This document shows, piece by piece, positions 35,978 through 46,577 of a stretch of DNA of 64,000 nt. The notes under the pieces are model-generated. The model was not told where the DNA came from. It saw nothing but the letters and a program-made list of their open reading frames with translations, and searched no databases. Both the position numbers and the translations under genes were made by a program. The stretch comes from Zingiber officinale. Taxonomy: Eukaryota; Streptophyta; Magnoliopsida; Zingiberales; Zingiberaceae. Position 1 is the first letter of the stretch; each line of letters starts with the position of its first letter. Location of the stretch: NCBI RefSeq assembly GCF_018446385.1, contig NC_055989.1, positions 130,723,004-130,787,003 on the forward strand, written 5' to 3'.

Positions 35978-37228
35978 TATTGGTGCAATTGTCACTAATG
36001 ATCTAACTCAACTCAGGTTTTGATGAATGATAAGTGGTTTAAAGTTAGAGTATTTTGTGATCTAATTACCTTACCAAGTATGCAGGAGTTGACGTGTCTG
36101 AAACACCTAACACCAGGCTAAAATTCAGGTAGGTTCGCGGGACCCGATAATTGGTGTGAAGTCCAGATATGTCCACAGGACCTGATATCTGGTGGGAAGT
36201 CCGGTTAGGTCCGCGGGACCTGACAACCGGCTGAAGTCCAATTGGGTCCACGGGACATGACAACTAGCGGGAAGACCTGGTGGGTCAAAGCCAAGTCAAG
36301 TGACTGTAGTTAGTAAGTAAGAGGTAAACAACTGGAGGAGAGATCCAGTAAGGACGCATTCTAGGTTGAGAGAACTGTAGGCGTCAGCCCAACTTGGGTC
36401 ATTTGGGAAATATAAGCTGAGACCTTGACTAGATCCTGGTCTGAGGAAGACAAGATCTAATTACTACTCCTATCTTATTATGTTGTGCTAATTTTATTTT
36501 GTAGGATAAATATATTTTTATTGTCTGGACTAACCCTTTTTTTCAGGGAAGAAGATGCTGATAAAAGGAGTTCGGATGCCCGGAAGGATCCAAGTGCCTG
36601 GACCAGCCTCACCCGGGCAGGCGGCAGGCACCCGAGCAATCTTAGCGGCCGAAGCTGGTCCAGGTGCTGACCAGAAAAGTTATCCAGGAGCTAAATTGGA
36701 GCCCGTCAACTGGCCAAACCCACATCAATGGTTCATGCGCCCGTAGGTGGATAAAACTTCGTGAATGGAGTTTCGACAAGAGCTCGCCATGTTAGCATGG
36801 TCCATGCGCCCGAAATGGGCCTATATAAGGGCCTTCAACCAACAGCTTCAATATATCATCTACTTCAAGCTTTATTCTTACGTGCTGCTCCGAAAAGGCT
36901 CCGACGACACCGAAAGGCTACTCCGAAGTTCGAAGAACAAAAGATTTTAAATTCCTTTCTATTTGTTGGTAACAATTATTTTAGTTCTTGTATTCAATAC
37001 TTGTAACACACTATTCGAATTGATAGTGATTGCCTAATGAAAGTAATCGACGATCGCAGACCTTGGAGTATGAGTTGTCACATGTTTCAAACCAAGTAAA
37101 ACTTGATTTTGTGAGCATTGTCATTGTTTTCTTTATTCTGTTGTGTAACTTGTTTTAACTCGCAATTTTTGACAAACGTTATTCCCCCCCCCCCCCCCCC
37201 CCTCTCTAGCATCTTAAACTATCCAACA
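35978..37228 (+). repeat. Solo LTR B, copia type
   Basis: The 1251-bp LTR runs from TATTGGTGCAATTG (canonical TG changed to TA) to ATCCAACA. The flanks CATTT / CACTT agree in four of five bases. Near its right end is a run of about 18 C (37185-37202). Only 160 bp separate it from solo LTR A, and it points the other way. Confidence 0.8.
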
Positions 37229-39231
37229 CACTTACCCTAATGGAATTTAGACTGAAACAATCGACGAGCTCGTCAGGTGAGCTAGCTTGTCGCCGTTCGG
37301 GCTCTAGCATCCGCCCAAGTTTGAGCCAAGGGTCCTTGGATTCTGATATTATTCTCAGGGGAGCATGGCTCATTGGGGTCTGGATGACATCATTTGTCTG
37401 TCGGCAGCTTGAGAATAGTCGTGATGCGCCTATAGTGCTCAAGCTGATGGGTTCAAAATTGGACTTGCTTTTGGATTTGGACATGGGGGTTGAACGGATA
37501 GAGAATGGAGCCGCTAAGTCAACTGGTGGAGGCATCAGATAATATATAGGTTGAGCTAGGATAGCATTGACCGACAGCTCAGACAAAGAAGGCATCTGAT
37601 CGGAGGAGGGGGGAGTCAGTTGGCTAGAAGCTCTCTTAAGGACTGCAGAAATAGAACTTTCTCTCTACTCAGATGGTGGTTGTAGGGTAGACGCGGAAGC
37701 AGAAGTTTGAGGAATAGAGGTCGTTGATCTGGTAGAAGCTTCTAATTGGAGCCTTTTGCGACGCTGACGCTGGGCCAGCGGCTCGGTAGAAGTGGTTGAC
37801 TTCGAGGGCACCACTATGGGCGCTCGGGAGACAACTCTCTAGTATTAGTAGCGGCGTCACTCTCCGCTACTCGACTCACTTCTTCATCATCGGTCGACCC
37901 TTCAAAGGTTCTGACTGGCAAGAGCTCATGGCTCTCTAGCTCATTGGCTCCCCTGGCTTCAACCTCTAGATCAGTTAACTTGGTGGATTCACCGAGCAAA
38001 GCCTTCAACATTACTTTAGTTGTAAAAAATAAGAAAAATCAGTTAGATCCAAAAATGATAGAAGGTAAAATTGCTCACCAAAAGGGTTGGGCAGTTGGGT
38101 ACGAATGGGATTCAGCTCGAACATATACAAAACGCCATCTAGCAGCAGCTTATAGATGTAATATTTCAAGTCGGTCAGCTACACAATGGCTTGAAGGTAG
38201 ACTGGGTCCCACCTATATTTACCCAGCTTGGGAGAGTTGGGTAGTTCCATTTGCCAACCAGTCGGGAAGGATGCCTGGTCGAGAAGTTGAACATAGAAGT
38301 AGCGAGATTTCTAGCCCTTGTTGGACGAGGGAATTTTATCAAAGTATACTGAGCCCACTCAAGCCTAATAGAGAAAGATGTTCAGCTCGGATTGTTTAAG
38401 GCAATAAAAGTAATAAAAAATACAGGGATGAAGAGAGATTCTGTACAAACAAAATAGTACAATGACTCCACACAATAACCTAAAAGAATTGGGTACTAGT
38501 TGCTGTAATGGGATGCAGAAATATCTACAGACTTCAGAGAAAAAAGGGTATATCGAAAAATGGAAGCCAGCATAGAGTTGGTTTTTGAAAAAAGTAAGAA
38601 AGCCACTCGGGGTGTATGAGGATGATCATAGCCTGAGGGGATAGCAACTTGATGATCATGGGGAATATGGTAGGTCAGTTTCATTTAATCCACTTTATCG
38701 CTTTTGAAGTCTAATGAAGTGGAAGTATACCACAGGCTGGGTATAGCGGGAGGAGGAGAAGGTGAATGGGCCATAAGGAAAGGAAGATAGAAAATGAAGA
38801 TCAAAAGATGAAAAGGAAGGTGAGACTTACTAAGACAAGTTGCTAGTGACAGCAAACAGAGAGCAAAAAAGAAGAAGATGAAGGTAAAATCGGAAGCGAC
38901 ACAGGGCAAAGGAAAACGAAGGCCTTAAAAACCCCCTGTTGGTTATTCATGGTCATCTGATCAAGGGTTTAGGAAAGTGAGATTTAATTGGGGTTGTAAA
39001 ATTTAAAAAGATAGTTGTCACATCGAAGCCTAACAGTCGCCTATCACATTGAATATTCGACGGCGCGAGAGTGTGACACATGGCAACCAATCACAGGATG
39101 CATTTATGAGGAATGGAAGTAATCGGTAGACTCATGATGAAAAAGCATGCTCGATATGCTTTGCGTTAATGAGAGGGGATTTGATCGATTTCTAAGAAAT
39201 TATAACGATGTCAACCGTAAGCTCGAGGCAC

Positions 39232-40489
39232 TGTGGAGAACTAAGGTCCGCTCGGGACGGAGAGATAGAAGATAACAAACAACCAGGTGTCGCTGGCATT
39301 CAAGCCAAGCGATGTCATACCACGAAGCCCCCGGTTGGGGAGTAAAGAGTTCACAGAGCAACTATGGATGGAGACAGCGATCGTCCAAGTTGAGCAACAG
39401 CCAATAAACAAACGCTGGTTGGAAAGGAGGAGTATAAATAATACTAAGGGTCCCGTCAGTCGGACTTGTAGCCTCCCTCGACTAGAGTTGGAAGGGAGAC
39501 TTGTGATACAGCAATAAAGGTCGACTCTCCAAAAAATGGTCAAAATGGGGAAGACCAGTTGGCATGGCGGTCAAAGTTAACAGGAGGGCAAAGGAAACAA
39601 GAATAGTAGGGGCGTGCCTAAATTGGCCACAGGACCGGTCGGACGTGAGTGTCTGGCCAAGCATCTCGCTCGGTCGAACTTTGTGTCTTAGCCCAAGACT
39701 GACAGGTCATCCTCATTGCTGAGCTCCCGCTCAACTGGACTTTCTGTCTCAGCCCAGGATCGACAGACCATCCTCGTTGCTGATCTCCTACTCGGTCGGA
39801 CTTTGTGTCTCAGCCCGGGACATGCAAGCCATCCTCATTGCTGAGCATCGAGTTACCCTACCGACGTCCTCAGTCGATCGACGATGTGGGTTGATCGGAC
39901 ACGCTGGTCCTTTATCGCCAAGAAAGAGGTCGAGTGAAGACTGGGTCGTCGACGACAAGCTATAAGATCGAGTTGGCGGTCCCTTTGAGTAAGGGCGGTC
40001 GGCCTAACACAAGCCCCATGTACCTGTCATGTCATACCCTTTTGGAAGTTTGTACTGTAAAGGACAGAGAATATCCTGCAGGTAAATCGTGCTTTAGAAG
40101 TTTCTAGTACGTCAAACACAAAGATTTGAGCGTTCGTTTAAGGAAAGGTGTCAGAAGCCCTTTATGACCTATCGTTTTTTAGGAACACTTTGGGAAGCGT
40201 ACAAATACTTTTGAGATACGTGCATGAATACAACAGTGACATTATAAAAGGGGATCTCCATTCACATGTAAAGATATGTGATGCCCTATAATCTTACACG
40301 CACATTGCCACAGTTTTCGTCTACTATTCTCTCCTCTTAATTAGACCATTGAATGATCAATACCGGAGATCTCTTCCTTAGTCTGATACTAATGCTTTTT
40401 ATATTATACAGAATAACATGAAGTCTTCATTTAGTCAATAGTAAAATCACATTCTCAGTCAATTGTCTTCATCATTTTCGAACAGATCA
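39232..40489 (+). repeat. 3' LTR of gypsy element 2
   Basis: It matches the 5' LTR from about 39520 on and has a TATAAAAG box at 40243-40250. The likely start is TGTGGAGAA at 39232 after the purine-richer GCTCGAGGCA. It ends at GATCA, 40489. Confidence 0.65.
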
Positions 40490-41187
40490 AAACACAACCA
40501 GATGGCATGCACATTATGCAAGGCTAATCAATGTCAGACAGAAGTGTGTAGTTATCAGAGCATGTGTTTAAATAAACTGCCCCGTGTACTCTAACTAACT
40601 ATTGTTTTTGGTTTGATGTCGGTTTCTGACTAATACATACATGCACGAAGTGGCAACAAGCAGTCATGTTGTAGAACAACGGGTTGAATGGTACCTCATA
40701 GACTTTTCTTTATGTTTTGAATCTGTTACTTGCCAACTTTTTATAAATAGAAATAGCAGCTACTTTCTGATAATCATTTACTGAAGTTGATTTCTTATGG
40801 AGAAATAACAATGGTCATGAAAACTTGCTGTTTAAATATTGGCTTAGTTCAATGAATTCCCTTTTGCAATCTCGATTAGCAAAGGACCTGCTCATGCAAA
40901 CATGGGATGTTATGCCAATTGCTAAGGATTTACATTTTGGGTGCATTGTAATAAAAGTTCAAAGTTTTGGCCAGAGATCTGAAAATATGGTTTCCGAACA
41001 GTTTGTCCGTCAGGTGCTGATTGCTCTGAGAAGGAGGCGATGACAAGGCAGAGGTAGAGAAGAAAGAGGCAAACGAAGGCGGGGGAAGAGACATACCTCG
41101 AAGAAGTCTTGCCACAAAACCCTAGATGCACTTGTAGAGGAGGCAGGCAATTCTCATGGCTACGGCTCATGCTTCTTGTGTGCTGAC

Positions 41188-41397
41188 CATTGGCCCCAGG
41201 ATGTAATACAGATTGTGAGCGCATCTAATGGTCAGGGATCAATTCTTAGAAACTGACGATCTGAGATTTACCTCACCATACACTTGACGTCTGTGTATCT
41301 ACATGTATCTCCCTTCATATTATGAGACTAACACTAAAGGAATCGTTAATATAGCGGATCTACATTTGTCCGCTATTGGGCACAGCAAAATCTTTAA
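41188..41397 (+). mobile_element. SINE (family 2), copy 2
   Basis: About 210 bp similar to 7084-7270: TGGCCCCAGGATGTAATACAG corresponds to its tRNA-like head, and shared blocks continue to TCGTTAATATAGCGGAT. Short direct repeats GTGTGCTGAC flank it (41178-41187, 41398-41407). It lies in the UNC-50 intron between the fifth and sixth visible exons. Confidence 0.65.
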
Positions 41398-41906
41398 GTG
41401 TGCTGACTGACACGGAATATAATTTGAAACAATGATTATAATGCTCCTTCATTTTTATTTTCTCCTAAAAAATGCGCAGCTTAATCAACTCTTTTGTTAG
41501 TTGCTAATCCAGGTTAATATTCAGACATATCTACTATGTTCTGATTGAGTCAACAATTTACTTTGAATGCTATTGTTAAATTTCTTGTATTTTTGGTTTC
41601 CTTTCTTTTCCATTTTTGTTAAATGAGGCAGAACTTTATTTTTGTTTAAGTTATTCGAACAATAATAATCTAACGTTACTTCTGTCTTTCTGGCATCCAA
41701 TGACTAGGCTTTATGCTTTCGATGTTCACTGCAACTCTTTCTTTCCAGCGTTCATGATGCTTTATGGTAATTATGTTTTTTCTCTCCATTACTGGTAGGA
41801 CTGTATTCGTACTTCGTGTGAATATTTTACTGATCCATCATTGCCCTTTCAGTGCTTCAATACTTCATATCACTCTCCTGGTGGTGCATGGTTTTTTTCC
41901 AATTTG

Positions 41907-42118
41907 TCCTCTCGTATAAATCTAGTGGTTAACGTAGGAGATATTATCATCATGAAATCTGAAGTTCAAATCTTAACAAAATCGAAATAAATCTCCCTTA
42001 TGTGATAATCACTATTCTAAAGGTTAGTAACCGTCCATGATTTATCTCTTCCGTGTTGACCTTGGGACAGATTGACGGAGATGCTAGGGACGAACGTATT
42101 CGCCTTTTGCCATTATGA
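41907..42118 (+). mobile_element. SINE (family 1), inside an UNC-50 exon
   Basis: About 212 bp, related to 50475-50683. It has TCTAGTGGTTAACG (A-box region), GTTCAAATCTT (B box) and a shared body (TTATGTGATAATCACTATTC..AAAGG) ending GACGAACGTATTCGCCTTTTGCC. Flanks 41892-41906 and 42119-42133 (TTT.TT.CCAATTTG) match in 13 of 15 positions. It splits the last visible UNC-50 exon. Confidence 0.8.
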
Positions 42119-42562
42119 TTTCTTCCCAATTTGATATCACCAATTATTGTTGTTTAGAGTGCAATGATGGCAAAACAAGCTATTTGAAGCAATAAACAGT
42201 AGGGAAGGGAAAATACATCGATTCAAACACGTAGAACGCCAAGATGGTAAACAAAAACCATTATTTATCTGTTTGATCATTTACCAACAGTCAACAGAGA
42301 GATTCAAACACATCGAAGAACTTCAACATTTCCGGTAGTTACACAATCTAATAAGCATACTGTTTCTGGGTGTTCAAACTTCAGTGTTACAGAAGATAAA
42401 AGAAAAAAAAAATGCACATCAGAAGCCATCTTTTTCAGTGAGCCTGCCTGAAACAGCAAACTAACATCAGCTCGCCAAACACCGACGAGTGGAAGAAGCA
42501 AATGACTGTCCGCTTCTTCTAACATAGTCTTCGCCTTGGGATGCTTAGAAGTAATCACTTAT

Positions 42563-45500
42563 TCAGTTACTAGAAAGACCTGCGTCATCAGAGGAGGCCG
42601 GTTTCTTGCTAGTGTAACGCTGGGAGAAATAAGACGACCACTGGTAAAGCAACTGAAGAGCAATGGAAGTACTTCGACAGTTGGATGTTTTGAGATTACC
42701 TGCTTCCCGAAAGTGAACGGGACATATTTGTACTTGATCATGTGGAGAATCTGTCTCTTCATTGTGACCGTGAACAGCACTAACCAGTAAAAGAGTAGAA
42801 TAGGCCAAAACACGGGCACATCAAACACGCTGAAGAATGTCAGTACAAAAGCGACGCAAAAAGCTTTAGTAATGGAATACCTGCACATTTTGAAGGTTAT
42901 CAGAATCAAGAGAAAAGAACTAATGCAATTATACATAAGCAAGGAAGAAGAATGAAAGATTAATTGACGACTGATGCACAACCATTCCAGTCAGATGGTC
43001 CAAATAGACAAAAACAAGATTATAAGAGTGAAATGAACATGCAGAATTTTCATGTTTCTCTGTCCTAATGGTAAATAGCAATCCGGCAAGGATTTGGATG
43101 GACAACTGTTGTCCAACCATAGCAAAAGTTAATGGGAAAATTAATCCAATACACAAATAACATGTCGATCCATCTTGAAACTGTGGATCCTCCTATCGGT
43201 AACTTAGCCCCTTAAATGTATGCGAGTAACAAAGCACTTTAGCCATTTTGAGAGATCGAGTGATTCCTCCTGTGGCATTCTCACCCCACTCAATAACTGC
43301 AATGCCCTCTATAGCAGGAACAATGCACTCCATCCATGTTGAAGCATGAGGCTGTGCCATGAGATCACTTCTCAAGAGGAACAGTGCAAAAGAAATAATA
43401 AAAGCTAAAAAAATATTTTCCAAAACAAACCAATTTAGTAAAATAAATTAGTACATGGTCTAAAATTAAACTTATAATAAAATATAATAGTTATTATTTT
43501 TAGTTTTACAATTTCTAGAAAACCTAAGTTATTTTAAACAAAGTCTTAGAGATAAGAGTTAATGTAAGGTCTATAGGTCTCTCATTATTTTATTCATTCA
43601 GTCAGTAAAGTTACAGAATTATTTCTATTTGAAAATTTTCTCCTCCATGAGATTGCAGATCAAGGAATACAAACCCATCAGATCAACAGCAGAGACCAAC
43701 ACGTTTCACGACCTTGCTTGTGCTATGTCAAATGACATCAAAGCTCAGCCAAGTAGGCTACTCCTGATCCACCTTGCAACCTTCACCACCAGATTTGGGA
43801 TAAATTGTGCGCCAAGAATTAACTTATTGACAACTATTTATCCTTGTTCTTCTTATGTTTGAAATACTTGAGAAGAAAAGAAATTAGTCATTTGCTTCTG
43901 AGATACTACATACAGCCTTCTTTGGGTAAGGAATAAATCTGGTGCTCTGTTGCCTTCATTCATCAAATTACTATGTTCTCACTATTTTACCTTGTTTTTA
44001 CACTCCCACTCCACCTCCAAATGATCCCATTAAACAACCTTATACTCATGACACACTAAATCTCAAATTCCTGAGCATGAGTAACAACTTTGGGATATGA
44101 TAAAAAAAAATATAGTAGATGCATGTACTATAAACAAGTCTGCAAACGTTCAATATATTGACATATTAATCTAACATTAAAGTTTAAATCATGATTTAGA
44201 CAATTATGTAGCTACCCATGACCATCAACAATGATGGAAGAATAACAAAACATTTAAAAAATAGGAAATTATAAGTACAATTTTAATTAAGCGCTCACAG
44301 AAACTTCCACTTTCTCCCATGTCATGTAATCTATGAGTGAGCACATTCCCTTAGTGTAACTCTATCCTTTGTTGAAATTACTTTTAAGCTATGTCTAAAC
44401 TTTGCAAACACATTAATAACAAATTTTATTGTACAGCATCTATAAGATGACATCAAAGATGCTTAGATGAGAGTAAATGGGAGGCAATTAGATTTTTTCT
44501 TGAAGAATTGCATCATACTGTTACAAAAACCAAAGTAAGCATCCTAAAGACATAATAATAAAAATGCAAGGGCATATTATTATTATTTTCTCTTCAAATA
44601 ATTTAATACCAAAAGCTGAACTTTTATTTCCATATTGTACTTTTTTGAAGTGTGAAATAAACAAATTCATCCAGTGCACTTCTGTTATCATACAAAACCA
44701 AAGATGGGAAGAATCCTAAAAATTGATAACCCAATTGCATGTGACTTTACAAACAAGCATAAATGGGCAGCATTCATCAAGCAATTCATGTAGGGATTCA
44801 TCAACCGGTGCTTGATAGTTCAACAGATTCATTTAGGCTAACGGGGCAGAAGCACCAAAACCTGATATCTTAGTTCTTAAGATTACTTTGCCAAGGGAGG
44901 TTGTTTACCCAAAGTTGACAGTGGAAAATGAAAAGATAATACTTTGACAAGTGGAATCCAGGGAATGTTAATACGCGATCTTTCATGGCAATTAATTGTG
45001 GCATTGCAGAGGTCTGAAGAAAATATGCTGAGAGGAAGGCTGACACTCGTATCTGTGGCTGATTTAGTGCAAGTAGCCTAATGTCTCTGGTCACTATCCT
45101 TTTAGTGGTCCTGTGCCTTCTGATCCACATAACATACGTGAGAATTTATTCACATTTGTAGCAAAAGTAGAATAAACGCCAACAGTTCTCTTGAACGGAT
45201 AGATTACAAGTGATCAATTCAATAATTCGTCGGACAAAAAAAAAAATAGAATTCAACTTTGGCATTAAAATTTCAACTTTTCATCTAACGAGAATCAAGG
45301 TCTAATCCTTAGAAAGTCAGACAAGGATCACGAGGTCAAATCGCGTTAAAAAACAATAGATGATGAAGCACGAGACTAACCAGAATTTGAACTCGGGGAG
45401 GCGGCGAACGAATGGTCGGAACTCATCCGAGGAGCGGGTGGGCAGGGAGGGACCGGCGCCATCATCGACGAGCGCCTGGATCTCGGGATCTACCTGGGGC

Positions 45501-45760
45501 GAAAGGAAGGCGATCAACAGATTGAGGATGTAGATTCCGAGGGCGTAGGTCACGACATAGAAACCCTGGGCGATCAAAACGCGGATGGCATAGGCAAGTC
45601 CCAGCGCCGCCAGCCAGACCCAGCGCCGGAGCACATAAGGCGTGGCCTTGTCGAGCAGGTGCTGGTACCGCCGGGAAATCCCGAAGCTCCACCCCGATAG
45701 CAGGGCCGACAACCCTCCGCCTTCTCCTCCCCCGTCGCCGCCGCTCGCTGGATCCATCAT
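42563..45760 (-). CDS. RER1: RER1 family ER retrieval receptor
   Basis: RER1 is a four-pass Golgi/ER membrane protein that returns escaped ER membrane proteins by COPI vesicles. Three exons splice cleanly: 45381-45760, 42700-42880 and 42563-42619, giving 205 residues, close to the family's usual 190-200. Borders are GT-AG, with both first-intron ends in a Trp codon. Hallmarks: [18 protein letters not shown], the membrane pair around residues 48-90, SPQVDPEIQ, the [22 protein letters not shown] block (106-127), the [17 protein letters not shown] membrane pair and [17 protein letters not shown]. Two adjacent ATGs at 45760 and 45757 can serve as start; I chose the outer. The first exon is GC-rich and follows a CT-rich leader at 45779-45806. 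Intron 1 is 2.5 kb. The gene looks intact. Confidence 0.95.
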
Positions 45761-46577
45761 CGCTGCCACCCGATCCTTTCGCCTACCCCTCTCTCTCTCT
45801 CTCTCCCCCCAAAACTCTCTATTTCGGGACAACGAATTTAATGAGGATTAATTAAGAATTCATTAAATTTCTTGTACCAATTCTCAAATTTAACACATAA
45901 TTTAAAGTTTTCAAATTCATCCTATTATTTTAATTAAATCCGATTATGCCCCTTCAAATTTACTCATCGAACTCGATTAATAATATTATTACCTTTCATG
46001 AAATTTTACCTAAATTTAGTTCATTATTTTATTAATTTAATTTAGTTCACTTCAATTTAATTATTTTTATTCATGGAAAACATATATATTATTTTTAATT
46101 TCAATTAGAAGCATTAGATTGTTTTGGACTTATTATACAAATTGCAAAGTACATTTATAATTTGATTATTGAATGATTATCAATCAAAACATATTTTTAA
46201 AAATAAACTAAAAAAGCAAACAAACACATTGATACCCAAATGGAATTGAAACTATAGTTTAAGCTTAATTTAGTTGGATTTGTTTTTCGATTTAAACTAT
46301 CATTCAAAAGAAACAAACACTTACACTATATAAGAACACTATCAATCAACTTGGCACCTTCAATTGTTGCCTGTGCAGTTCAATGTTTCAGTGGTTCCTG
46401 AAATCTGAAAGCGAAAAGGAAAGAGAGAAAGAAACTCATTGAGCCGCAGAAGAAGAGTCGTCGGCTTGCTTCTCGTTCGATCTCGATGTGTTGTCGCTGA
46501 TCCTGCATTCTGTTCTTCTCCAGTTTTGTTTGTGCTTGGTGAGAAAGATGGAGATGTAGGCCACTCTGCTGCTACCA
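45761..46577. other. Spacer between AP2 and RER1
   Basis: It holds the CT-rich leader of RER1 (about 45770-45810), AT-rich DNA presumably including the RER1 promoter, and the 3' UTR of the AP2 gene down to roughly 46360. No other gene is seen. Confidence 0.6.

Larger units (their letters stand above)
31547..38400 (-). pseudogene. Antisense reading region of gypsy element 2 (aORF remnant)
   Basis: Between pol and the 3' LTR, on the strand opposite to gag-pol, lie decayed coding-like pieces at 38011-37815, 37595-37232, 35977-35818 and 32130-31547. Joined across the two solo LTRs they would form one long charged, partly helical reading frame (for example KLAKLKEEELGRLDAHKVKYL). Antisense genes at this place are known in some Tat-type elements such as Grande. 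Its function is unknown and this copy is broken by many stops. Confidence 0.55.
19598..40489 (+). mobile_element. Tat-type gypsy element 2, heavily nested, inside UNC-50 intron
   Basis: Related LTRs end at 20579 and 40489. Between them lie, in plus-strand order, a primer site, gag, protease, RT, RNase H, second RNase H and integrase, then a minisatellite and an antisense reading region. Every coding part is riddled with stops. It has been split by at least five later insertions: 20715-22088, 24988-27134, 28784-29727, 32131-35817 and 35978-37228. It is therefore older than all of them. Confidence 0.85.
16373..42150 (+). pseudogene. UNC50: UNC-50 family Golgi membrane protein gene, TE-disrupted
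   Basis: UNC-50 (yeast Gmh1) proteins are multi-pass membrane proteins of the Golgi. Seven exons match the plant family in order and phase: 16373-16440 (WQQMDLEYSFWQMLHLCTSP), 17411-17436, 18350-18440 (TKNQWARDEPAFVV), 18614-18709, 40622-40690 (SSHVVEQRVE), 41708-41766 (LYAFDVHCNSFFPAFMMLY) and 41853 onward. Introns have GT donors, and all acceptors are AG except that of the fifth exon, which reads CG at 40620-40621. The seventh exon has a 1-base deletion near 41876 and a SINE inserted at 41907; the rest of the C-terminus is not recognisable. The first exon is also missing. The intron 18710-40621 is 21.9 kb because of nested TEs. An AATAAA lies at 42191. I infer a recently lost gene; a truncated product is possible. 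Confidence 0.85.

Noticed and set aside
15164..42150. The whole UNC-50 region as a gene piece carried inside one CACTA element.
   Set aside because: No second CACTA terminus or subterminal repeats could be found near 42 kb, and the exons end beside normal RER1 flanking DNA. Kept only as an alternative.
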